Assembly: GCA_013177805.1 (NCBI GenBank)
Contig: JABLXU010000024.1
Span: 1 to 64,000, forward strand
From: Candidatus Omnitrophota bacterium
Lineage (GTDB): Bacteria > Hinthialibacterota > Hinthialibacteria > Hinthialibacterales > Hinthialibacteraceae
DNA: 64,000 nt
Direction of reading: 5' to 3'
A program made the position numbers and the translations under genes. The notes beneath the pieces were generated by a model. That model had not been told where the DNA came from. It saw only the letters and a list, made by a program, of their open reading frames with translations, and searched no databases. Each line of letters opens with the position of its first letter. Position 1 is the first letter of the stretch. Below, in pieces: positions 51,557 through 58,698 of the stretch.

Positions 51557-52549
51557 ATGTCCCAGTATTCATTCTTACAAACCAATGACCCTTCCCCGGC
51601 AGCCGCCACCGTCATCACCCGGAGCCAACCGGGGTTCGAAGACGCCCCGCCTTCGAGCGCGGATATGGAGGCGATCAACCGCTATGCCGCCGTTCCGCTG
51701 CGGCCGGAGCAGGTTTATGTGCGCAGCATGTATCTCTGTTCATCCCAGCCCTGTTCCTCGGATGGTTGCCGGTTCACGCGCGGCGCGCTGGAAGAAATCG
51801 CCGAGCGGATCGTGGGGCAATCGGTGCTGACCGGCCATGACCGTACGGGCTTGCCCCTTGCCCGGTTTTTCAAGGCGGCGGTGGTGGAACGCGGCACGGA
51901 CGAAAACGGCGAACCGTTGTTCTTCGTCCGCGCCTGGTTCTATTGGCTGCGGGACACCAGCGGCGCGAAGGACCTGCGACTTAACATCGACGGGGGCATC
52001 TACCGCGAGGTCTCGCTGGCGTGGAAATACGACAACTGGCGTTGTTCGATCTGCCAGGCCGCCAACGGCGCGTGCGGCCACCGCCCCGGCGAGCGGTACG
52101 GCGGTCAGACTTGCTACCGCCTCATCGGCCATGTCACCGAGGTGCTGGAAGGATCGCTGGTTTATAAAAGCGCGGACCGCGGCACCTGCCTCGCCGGCGC
52201 GCGGACCGCCTTATCGAATCCGCGCGAAGCATCCTTTGTGCTGATCTGCGGCGCTGGGGATCCCGTGTTCCACTCCTTGCGGGAGGCCGGTCTCATCGAA
52301 GAATCCCATCCGGCCGGCGAATGGCTGGGGCCCCTCGCCGGGAGCGCCGAAAAGCTTTGGGTGCGCTGCCACTCCAAGACGGACGCGAACCGGATCGCCC
52401 AGCAGGTCCTAACACCAGATGGATGTTGTCTCGCGGAGATCCTGCCTGTTTCGGGTAACGAAATGGAACCGCCCGGGGAAATCTGGATCTTCACGCGCGA
52501 GGCTTCGCACCGGATCCCGCTTGATCGGTCCGCGGAACGGGAGGTGTGA
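51557..52549 (+). CDS. HK97-type prohead (capsid maturation) protease-like protein
   Basis: A 330-residue protein with CAGGAGG before the ATG. Residues about 65-120 (SSDGCRFTRGALEEIAERIVGQSVLTGHDRTGLPLARFFKAAVV, 51750-51880) resemble the N-terminal fold of prohead proteases: an early D-x-x-R-F-T-x-x-A-L-E-E helix, then a His-Asp pair (GHD, catalytic His candidate). Next come LNIDGGIYREVSLAWKYDNW with a Ser candidate, then a Cys-rich insert (CSICQAANGACGHRPGERYGG, then CYRL) and VLEGSLVYKSADRGT, which looks like the conserved E-x-S-L-V strand. The Cys set could bind zinc. If real, it cleaves the capsid N-arm or scaffold. It is placed after, rather than before, the capsid gene, which is unusual. 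Confidence 0.6.
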   Translation: MSQYSFLQTNDPSPAAATVITRSQPGFEDAPPSSADMEAINRYAAVPLRPEQVYVRSMYLCSSQPCSSDGCRFTRGALEEIAERIVGQSVLTGHDRTGLPLARFFKAAVVERGTDENGEPLFFVRAWFYWLRDTSGAKDLRLNIDGGIYREVSLAWKYDNWRCSICQAANGACGHRPGERYGGQTCYRLIGHVTEVLEGSLVYKSADRGTCLAGARTALSNPREASFVLICGAGDPVFHSLREAGLIEESHPAGEWLGPLAGSAEKLWVRCHSKTDANRIAQQVLTPDGCCLAEILPVSGNEMEPPGEIWIFTREASHRIPLDRSAEREV

Positions 52550-52550
52550 C

Positions 52551-53348
52551 ATGCCGCGCTACGGCCGGTACGATCCGCAAAATCCAAACAATACTTCCGC
52601 CATGTTCATCTACCAGGAAGTCCCCCTGACTTCTTCCAAGATGAACCGTTGGAACGGCAATCTGGCGGCCGCCTTCGAACTATTGCATCAGACCGGCGCG
52701 CGGCTGCTGGCGCAGGCCGGGCCCGCGGTGATCACGGCGCGTGACGATTCGCCCCTGCGCGTAACTGCTTCTTCGCCGCCGCAAATGACCGTGAGGGTGA
52801 TGCCGGGCTGGGCGGTCTTGGGAACCGGTTTCGCGGGAATCGCGGAAGCGATGACGGTGCCTCTCGGCGGAAGCTTCACGCCTCCAGGCAACGCGCCCCG
52901 GATTGATCTGGTGGTGCTGACGGATCAGGGCGAACTTGAGGTGATCACCGGTTTGGAATCGGATCCGCCTTTCGCGCCCGAAGCACCGGGGGACACGCTG
53001 GCTCTCGCGCGGATCGTCCACCGCGCGGGCGCGGATCGGATTCTGGACGCGGATGACGGCCTTCATTCGTATATCGTGGATATCCGTCCGCGGCTTCTGT
53101 TGGGCGAGGCTCACCGCCACGCCTCCGACCTCCGGCCGTCCGAACCGCCGGACGGCGTCCGCCAGGCCTTTTCCACGTGCCATGTCTTCCGGCCGGGGAC
53201 GCTGGATGTATTCGTCAACGGCGTATTGCAGGCGCGGGATGTGGATTATGTGGAAGATCCCGGCCGCCGCGGGTACACCTTTCTGAAGCCTCCCCCCGGG
53301 CATTACCGCATTCAGCACCGGTATGTGATTGAGTATGAAGTGGAGTGA
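52551..53348 (+). CDS. Phage tail-fibre/baseplate-like protein
   Basis: A 265-residue protein whose ATG lies two bases after the previous stop. The C-terminal block TCHVFRPGTLDVFVNGVLQARDVDYVEDPGRRGYTFLKPPPGHYRIQHRYVIEYEV has the x-F-x-x-x-x-L-x-V-x-V-N-G-v-x-x-x-x-D-Y...F pattern of phage tail-fibre or baseplate beta-modules. The centre (TPPGNAPRIDLVVLTDQGELEVITGLESDPPFAPEAPGD, 52880-52990) is a common motif of baseplate and fibre proteins: 'Pxxdx-V-xxxx-G-x-x-x-v-x-G-x-p-x-x-Pxxp'. No signal peptide. Likely a receptor-binding or baseplate component. Confidence 0.65.
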   Translation: MPRYGRYDPQNPNNTSAMFIYQEVPLTSSKMNRWNGNLAAAFELLHQTGARLLAQAGPAVITARDDSPLRVTASSPPQMTVRVMPGWAVLGTGFAGIAEAMTVPLGGSFTPPGNAPRIDLVVLTDQGELEVITGLESDPPFAPEAPGDTLALARIVHRAGADRILDADDGLHSYIVDIRPRLLLGEAHRHASDLRPSEPPDGVRQAFSTCHVFRPGTLDVFVNGVLQARDVDYVEDPGRRGYTFLKPPPGHYRIQHRYVIEYEVE

Positions 53349-53369
53349 CACCGGTCGAGCCGGATTATT

Positions 53370-53403
53370 CCCTCCCCCTTGCCCTCTCCCGGGGGGAGAG
53401 GGG
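53370..53403. repeat. Dispersed palindromic repeat, family B (copy 5)
   Basis: CCCTCCCCCTTGCCCTCTCCC followed by GGGGGGAGAGGGG (written here in two parts); same design as copies 1-4. Confidence 0.7.
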
Positions 53404-53555
53404 ATCGGTCCCTGGGTATCGATCCGGCAACGCCATACCCCAACGCTTATGGAACGCAATCCATCTCTCATTGTGTATCCTAACCGTCCGGAATCCCGAT
53501 TTCGCGGAGAGGACATTCCGCGAAGGAAATGACAATCTCACGAAGGATGCTAATC

Positions 53556-54392
53556 ATGCCCATCATCCATCTCCTTATCGTTTTCAGCTGGTTCATTGCC
53601 GCTCTTCCCGCAGCGCCTCAAACCCTCATTGCCCAAGAACAGATCGAAGACGCCTTTCTGCTCAAGACCGGCGGCTTCGTGTACGGCGATCTCACCGCCG
53701 CCACCTCGACGATCCGGGCGCAGACCTTGGCGATCGTCACCCAAACCGGAATCTTCCACATCACGCAGGATGGGCCGAACCTGGTGTTGCGGTCCAACGT
53801 CGACCTGGTTCTCGATCCCACCGACAACGGCCGCGCCGGCGCGGTGATCGTCCCCGCCACGATGATGGAATTTCCGGATTTTCTCGGGGACAAGATCCGG
53901 TTCTTCAGCCATGCCTACAAGATCGGGATTTCGCCTTTCGACCTCGATATCACTTCGGATCGGAACATCAAGTTCCACTCGGACACGGTTCCGGATTTGA
54001 TGGTGATTTTGGGGGACGAAGGCGATGTGAAAATCAGGCGGGACCTGGAGGCCGGAGGCGATGTGACCGCCGGTGGTGTATTCCAGTTCGCCGAGGACGA
54101 ACCGGGCGACAAATTGCTATTGTATGACACGCTTTACCGGCTGGCCATTTCACCCGACACTTTTGATTTCTATTCGGACTATTTCTTCGCTTGGCACAGC
54201 GATACCTCGATCAACGCCATGGTCCTCGACGCGGAAACCGGCCGGCTGACCCTGACCGGCCCGTTGCAGCTGCCGGTTTACGGCTTTCTGCCTGATGGCC
54301 ACGTGGGGGAGCTGATCTATTTCGATCACCCCGCCGATGACAACCAGGACGGCGCGTACATTTACAAATCCACCGGCTGGCACAAGCTGTGA
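53556..54392 (+). CDS. Exported fibre-like protein with internal duplication
   Basis: A 278-residue protein with a Sec signal peptide (MPIIHLLIVFSWFIAALPAAPQ) and AAGGA eight bases before the ATG at 53556; longer starts at 53529 and 53547 are also in frame. The mature part is beta-rich with an internal repeat of about 45 residues: GDKIRFFSHAYKIGISPFDL (with SDRNIKFHSDT after it) and GDKLLLYDTLYRLAISPDTF (with YFFAWHSDT after it). Such DKI-x-L-x-x-x-x-Y-x-I-x-I blocks are seen in phage tail-fibre-like proteins. A signal peptide on a virion-type protein is unexpected and suggests periplasmic or surface location. Confidence 0.65.
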   Translation: MPIIHLLIVFSWFIAALPAAPQTLIAQEQIEDAFLLKTGGFVYGDLTAATSTIRAQTLAIVTQTGIFHITQDGPNLVLRSNVDLVLDPTDNGRAGAVIVPATMMEFPDFLGDKIRFFSHAYKIGISPFDLDITSDRNIKFHSDTVPDLMVILGDEGDVKIRRDLEAGGDVTAGGVFQFAEDEPGDKLLLYDTLYRLAISPDTFDFYSDYFFAWHSDTSINAMVLDAETGRLTLTGPLQLPVYGFLPDGHVGELIYFDHPADDNQDGAYIYKSTGWHKL

Positions 54393-54794
54393 AGGAATGC
54401 AATGTAAATATATGAACATAATCCTCCCGATCCCTTGGGGGTATTTGGGGGGATAGTCCCAGGTGAAAGGATCCTTGGTTTTCCCTCACCCCGGCCCTCT
54501 CCCAGAGGGAGAGGGACTGGAACTTGCCCTCCCAGAGGGAGAGGGGAACGACGGGAAAACAAGCGATTCGATCGATGGCCGGGGGATGCCGCCACCGGTC
54601 CCGGCAGGGCAACGCTTCGTGTTCTTCCGATTCTTTCCCGAAAATCGGGATGGGCGCGCATTGAGCAGGCGGGGTTCCCGCGGGCTGGGTCTTTCATGGC
54701 CGGACTTCACCGGATGGCGGCTCCCCTGGAGGTTCGCCTTCCCACGGTTCAAGGCAGGGAATTGCATTGGTCAAATATCCCGAAGGAGGTTTCC
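54393..54794. other. Intergenic region inside the phage-type block
   Basis: About 400 bases with no supported gene. It holds a family B repeat pair at 54483-54546 and the ribosome-binding site AAGGAGG of the next gene. Reading frames here encode only the PHPGPLPEGEG-type repeat peptide. Confidence 0.55.
54483..54546. repeat. Dispersed palindromic repeats, family B (copies 6 and 7 in tandem)
   Basis: A full copy (CCCTCACCCC, GGCCCTCTCCC, AGAGGGAGAGGG) at 54483-54515 is followed by a half copy (GCCCTCCC, AGAGGGAGAGGGG) at 54526-54546. Confidence 0.75.
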
Positions 54795-55052
54795 ATGAAC
54801 GGATCCGAACCCAAATACACCAGCGAATATGTCGAAATCCAAACCTCGCTGGAACACATCCGCACCAAGCTCGAAAACATCGAACACACCTTGCGGGACA
54901 TCCATCATGCCTACATCAGTTTGGCGCAAAAGGTCGAGCGCAACCGCATCGACATCGCCGGCGTCAAGGCGGGCGCGGCGGTGGTGGGCGGATTGGCGGG
55001 AACCCTCTTCGCCCTGCTCAGCCGCCTGCTCTCTTCCTGGAAGGCCGGATGA
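54795..55052 (+). CDS. XhlA-like coiled-coil membrane protein (holin-associated)
   Basis: An 85-residue protein with AAGGAGG eight bases before the ATG. Residues about 10-55 are a coiled coil (EIQTSLEHIRTKLENIEHTL then ISLAQKVERNRIDIAG), and residues about 58-80 are one hydrophobic helix (GAAVVGGLAGTLFALLSRLL). This is the pattern of hemolysin XhlA/holin-associated proteins of phages: a coiled coil with the VExNxxxI segment, then a single membrane span near the C-terminus. It could assist lysis or anchor a complex to the membrane. No endolysin is nearby. Confidence 0.65.
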   Translation: MNGSEPKYTSEYVEIQTSLEHIRTKLENIEHTLRDIHHAYISLAQKVERNRIDIAGVKAGAAVVGGLAGTLFALLSRLLSSWKAG

Positions 55053-55181
55053 GCCAGGAGACGGATTCTCTTTGGGGATGGGATACCGCGCCAGCGCGGG
55101 ATCTTCCCACATCCCGGTCATCTTGTGCATCCTGGCCCACCCGATTCAGACAATCCAACATCACCCGAAAGGAACCCAACC

Positions 55182-56009
55182 ATGAATAAATCCGGACTCG
55201 CTGTTCTGCTCGTCCTTTTCTGTTCCATCATCGTCCACGCGCAATCGTTTCAAGGCGTTTTTGAGAAAGGCGATCTCATTCCCATTTGGGCGCTCTTCGC
55301 GGATCACGCCACCGGCGCGCCCGCCGATCCCGCCGAGGCCACGTACCGCATTCTGAAAAACGGCCAGACCATCGCCCAGGGCAGCCTCACGCCGGTGCAA
55401 ACCGGCCTCGCCGCCGGCACACACGCCACCGCCGAAGACGATCCCGGCCGCTATGCCGTCCTCATTTCCGGGCTGGTCAACGGCGTCACAGCCCAAATCC
55501 TGCAGACCTATGACCTGGTGGATACCGGCGCGGGCCTAGCCTCGATTGCCGCTGAAGTGGCCGGCCTCAACGGCCTCACCCCCATGACCGAAAGCGCGTT
55601 CGTTCCCTATCAGAGTGAAATTCCCGGCTGGGTCCACGATTCCGCCGCCTCGGTGACGCAGGCCATCGCGGCCCAGATTGAAGCGGCCAGCGCGGCGCTG
55701 GGAGCCCGGCTCGGTGAAACGTGGCGGGAATCCGCGATCGCCGCGCGTGAGTTGTCCCGCGCCCGGTTGTGGTACGCCGCGGACACGATCGACACGCCCT
55801 GGCGCCAAGTCCCGGCCGACATGCCTTCGCACATGGAGATCGACCTCGCCGCGCCGGATGATCCCCTCTTCACCGCGCCGCTCGAGACCTTCTTCCGGAT
55901 TTTCTATTACCCTAACGCCACCACCGCCACCAAGGCCTCGCGCGAAATCCGCTCCGCCACGCCGCCCGCCGACGGGATGTTTTACCTGTTGCCTGATCTG
56001 CCGTGGTAA
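55182..56009 (+). CDS. Exported phage-type structural protein (BppU-like N-terminal domain)
   Basis: A 275-residue protein with a signal peptide (MNKSGLAVLLVLFCSIIVHAQ) and GAAAGGAAC upstream of the ATG. The start of the mature part (SFQGVFEKGDLIPIWALFADHATGAPADPAEATYRILKNGQTIAQ) resembles the N-terminal domain of phage baseplate proteins: 'G-D-x-x-P-I-x-A-x-x-x-D-x-x-T-G-x-P-x-D' followed by a beta-sandwich, then DDPGRYAVLISG. Residues about 150-200 (DSAASVTQAIAAQIEAASAALGARLGETW) form a helical stalk. As with the gene at 53556, export of a virion-type protein is odd. Confidence 0.6.
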   Translation: MNKSGLAVLLVLFCSIIVHAQSFQGVFEKGDLIPIWALFADHATGAPADPAEATYRILKNGQTIAQGSLTPVQTGLAAGTHATAEDDPGRYAVLISGLVNGVTAQILQTYDLVDTGAGLASIAAEVAGLNGLTPMTESAFVPYQSEIPGWVHDSAASVTQAIAAQIEAASAALGARLGETWRESAIAARELSRARLWYAADTIDTPWRQVPADMPSHMEIDLAAPDDPLFTAPLETFFRIFYYPNATTATKASREIRSATPPADGMFYLLPDLPW

Positions 56010-56039
56010 GCCAAGCCGCTTCGGAAAGGAGAGATTTCG

Positions 56040-56249
56040 ATGCCGGATCTCCACCCCGATCCCTATCCGCATCCCCTGGATGATCCTCTTCCACGCCGGA
56101 CCGGCCGGATGACCGGCCGGCCGCTCGAGGGGCGGGAGGTCATCCTCACCGGGAAGGACTATTCCATTGCGCTGGAAGTCACCCTGCCGCTTCGCCACAC
56201 GATTCTGGTCCGGTTTCCCCGCCGGCCGTTTTGGGAGGAATGGCCATGA
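56040..56249 (+). CDS. Small proline-rich protein of the phage-type block
   Basis: A 69-residue protein with GGAGAG before the ATG. The N-terminus is Pro-rich (PDLHPDPYPHPLDDPLPRRT), and the second half is a basic, beta-like segment (LEGREVILTGKDYSIALEVTLPLRH). Its stop overlaps the start of the next gene, so they are coupled. No family recognised. Confidence 0.5.
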   Translation: MPDLHPDPYPHPLDDPLPRRTGRMTGRPLEGREVILTGKDYSIALEVTLPLRHTILVRFPRRPFWEEWP

Positions 56250-56593
56250 GTTCGCCCATCCGTTTGAATCAACATGACGCGGGAATCAAATTGATCTTCC
56301 ATTGCCGCGACGAATCGGGAATGCCCATCAACCTGGAGCAGTTGTCGGCCGATTTTTTGCTGTATGACGGTGATACGCTGCTTAACGGCGGCCGGACCGC
56401 TTGCGCCAAGCCCGATGCCGCTATGGGCGCCGCCGAGTACACCGTGCAGGCGGCGGACACCGCATCGCCCGGCCTATTGCACGGCAAACTGCGGCTCCAT
56501 AACGCGGAATTCGAAGTCAAGAACCTGGGCACCATCCCTATTGAAATTGAGGAAGCCGTGTCGTCCCGGCCGGGGGGATTTCCCGATCTGTGA
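56246..56593 (+). CDS. BppU/baseplate N-terminal-domain-like protein
   Basis: A 115-residue protein coupled to the previous gene (ATGA), with GGGAGGAA upstream. The whole chain follows the N-terminal domain pattern of baseplate upper proteins (BppU_N): MSSPIRLNQHDAGIKLIFHC, then RDESGMPINLEQLSADFLLYDGD, then an A-x-G-x-A-E-Y-T-V strand, and ending in the LRLHNAEFEVKNLGTIPIEI strand pair. This small domain attaches receptor-binding trimers in lactococcal-type phages. It is the last gene of the phage-type block. Confidence 0.65.
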   Translation: MSSPIRLNQHDAGIKLIFHCRDESGMPINLEQLSADFLLYDGDTLLNGGRTACAKPDAAMGAAEYTVQAADTASPGLLHGKLRLHNAEFEVKNLGTIPIEIEEAVSSRPGGFPDL

Positions 56594-56671
56594 TCTTGGT
56601 CCTCTTGGTGATCCTGGATATCCTGATTCAGAGTAGACCCAAATCCAACGGCAGGTGTTGAGGGACCCCTT

Positions 56672-57703
56672 ATGCCCGAATTACGCAGAGACCCTATCAT
56701 CAACCGCTGGGTGATCGTGGCCCAGGAACGGGCCAAGCGGCCGCTGGATTTCGTCCAGGCGCCCATGCCGCCCCGTGCCGGTTTCTGCCCGTTCTGTCCC
56801 GGCCACGAAGAAAAAACGCCCAAGGAAATCCTGGCTTGCCCGGCGTTCGATCCCGGCGCGGCTCCGGCGGATTGGATTCTCCGCGTGGTGCCCAACAAGT
56901 TTCCCGCCCTGGTTCAGGAAGGCTCTCTGCACCGCGAGTTGCACGGCTTGTACGAGAAAATGACCGGCCTGGGCACGCACGAAGTCCTGATCGAAACTCC
57001 CGTCCATGACCAGAGCTTCGCGGATTACACCGGCCTCCATGTGGAAAAAATCCTCTGGGCTTACCGCGAACGTATCTACCAGCTCAGCCGCGAACAGGAT
57101 TTTGACTATGTTCTCATTTTCAAGAATCACGGCCAGGAAGCCGGCGCGTCTCTCGACCATCCTCATTCCCAGATCATTGCCTTGCCTATCGTTCCGAAAC
57201 GGGTCAGCGAGGAAATGCTCGGCGCCCGCGATTATTACGATGCCAACGAACGGTGCGTGTATTGCGACATGATCCGCCAGGAAAAAGATGATCCGCAGCG
57301 AGTGGTCCTCGAAAACGAAGCGTTTCTGGCGATTGAGCCATACGCTTCCCGTTTTCCTTTCGAAACCTGGATTCTCCCCCAGCGCCACGATCCCCATTTC
57401 GTCAATTTGCCGGATGACCGGCTCTCGCATCTGGCCATGGTCCTCCGGGAGACGCTCCGGCGAATCAAAGTGTTGCTGCGGGATCCTCCTTACAATTTCA
57501 TGCTTCACACCTCGCCTTGCCGGGAAGCCCCGGCGGCGTTGCCCCATTATCACTGGCACCTCGAAATCACTCCCAAACTCACCCGCGTGGCGGGTTTCGA
57601 ATGGGGCACGGGGTTTTACATTAATCCCATGCCCCCGGAGCAAGCGGCCGCCTACCTGCGGGAATGCGGGAAGGACCATGCCGGTACTGGCAGGGTGCCG
57701 TAA
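56672..57703 (+). CDS. galT: Galactose-1-phosphate uridylyltransferase
   Basis: A 343-residue enzyme of the Leloir pathway that swaps UMP between UDP-glucose and galactose-1-phosphate. The start MPELRRDPIINRWVIVAQERAKRP and CPFCPGHEEKTPKEI (a CxxC zinc pair) are classical, HGQEAGASLDHPHSQIIALP contains the catalytic HPHSQ motif (the first His carries the uridylyl group), and ALPHYHWHLEITPKLTRVAGFEWGTGFYINPMPPE gives the second HIT-like half. Length matches. It is a housekeeping gene immediately after the phage-type block. Confidence 0.95.
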   Translation: MPELRRDPIINRWVIVAQERAKRPLDFVQAPMPPRAGFCPFCPGHEEKTPKEILACPAFDPGAAPADWILRVVPNKFPALVQEGSLHRELHGLYEKMTGLGTHEVLIETPVHDQSFADYTGLHVEKILWAYRERIYQLSREQDFDYVLIFKNHGQEAGASLDHPHSQIIALPIVPKRVSEEMLGARDYYDANERCVYCDMIRQEKDDPQRVVLENEAFLAIEPYASRFPFETWILPQRHDPHFVNLPDDRLSHLAMVLRETLRRIKVLLRDPPYNFMLHTSPCREAPAALPHYHWHLEITPKLTRVAGFEWGTGFYINPMPPEQAAAYLRECGKDHAGTGRVP

Positions 57704-57801
57704 GCGATTTCTGGAAGATGCGCGGGGGTGTGTGTTGACGAAATCAGGTTCTGTGGTAATAGAGATAGTTTATTCAATCACTGAGAAGAGAGATCCCCTC
57801 C

Positions 57802-58698
57802 ATGAAACCAGCCCTTACCTCCATCGAGATCCCCGGCGTGCGGCCCGCCCAGCGGGGCAAGGTGCGCGATATATTCGACCTGGGTGATGTCTTGCTGCTG
57901 GTGGCCACCGACCGCATCAGCGCCTTCGATTGTGTCTTGCCCCAGGGCGTGCCCGACAAGGGCGCGGTCCTCACGCAAATGTCGCTCTTTTGGTTTGAAA
58001 CCCTCGCGCCGGCCCGGCCCCATCATGTCCTCTCGACCGAGGTGGCGGATTACCCCGCGCCGTTCAACCAATATCCGGAGATCCTCGCCAAGCGTTCCAT
58101 GCTGGTGAAAAAAGTGGAACCGCTGCCGGTGGAATGCGTGGTGCGTGGTTACCTGGCCGGATCCGCTTGGGCCGAATATCAGCAGAACCGCACCGTTTGC
58201 GGCATCCTGTTGCCCGCCGGCCTGCGCAATTCGGACGCATTGCCCAAGCCCCTCTTCACCCCCGCCCGCAAGAACAAGGAGGGGCACGACGAGAACATCT
58301 CCTTCGATGAAATGCTGGCCGAAATCGGCGGGTGGGAAGCGGAAGAGTTGCGCGGCCGCAGCCTTGAGATCTACCGCGCCGCCGCCCAATTGGCCCGCGA
58401 ACGGGGCGTGATCCTGGCCGACACCAAGTTCGAATTCGGGATGGATGGTGACGAGATTCTCCTCATCGACGAGCTGCTCACCCCCGATTCATCCCGTTTC
58501 TGGCTGGCCGATACCTACCAGCCGGGACAATCCCAGGAAGCCCTGGATAAGCAATTCGTCCGCGATTATCTCAACCGCATCCAGTGGGATCACAATCCCC
58601 CGCCTCCCGATCTCCCGGACGAGATTATCGAGCATACCCGCCTGCGCTACATCGACGCCTACCGCCGCATCACCGGGAAGGAGTGGGATGACGCCTAA
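57802..58698 (+). CDS. purC: SAICAR synthase (phosphoribosylaminoimidazole-succinocarboxamide synthase)
   Basis: A 298-residue purine-biosynthesis enzyme that ligates aspartate to CAIR with ATP. GKVRDIFDLGDVLLLVATDRISAFD is the ATP-binding start. PLPVECVVRGYLAGSAWAEY and LRNSDALPKPLFTPARKNKEGHDENISFDEM are diagnostic. ILADTKFEFGMDGDEILLIDELLTPDSSRFW supplies the conserved acidic residues. The length is of the longer, yeast-type form. The next gene starts inside its last codons (11-base overlap). Confidence 0.95.
   Translation: MKPALTSIEIPGVRPAQRGKVRDIFDLGDVLLLVATDRISAFDCVLPQGVPDKGAVLTQMSLFWFETLAPARPHHVLSTEVADYPAPFNQYPEILAKRSMLVKKVEPLPVECVVRGYLAGSAWAEYQQNRTVCGILLPAGLRNSDALPKPLFTPARKNKEGHDENISFDEMLAEIGGWEAEELRGRSLEIYRAAAQLARERGVILADTKFEFGMDGDEILLIDELLTPDSSRFWLADTYQPGQSQEALDKQFVRDYLNRIQWDHNPPPPDLPDEIIEHTRLRYIDAYRRITGKEWDDA

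Noticed and set aside
54435..54794. Coding sequence upstream of the XhlA-like gene.
   Set aside because: The reading frames consist of family B repeat peptides (PHPGPLPEGEG type) and lack a start signal; the real gene begins at 54795.
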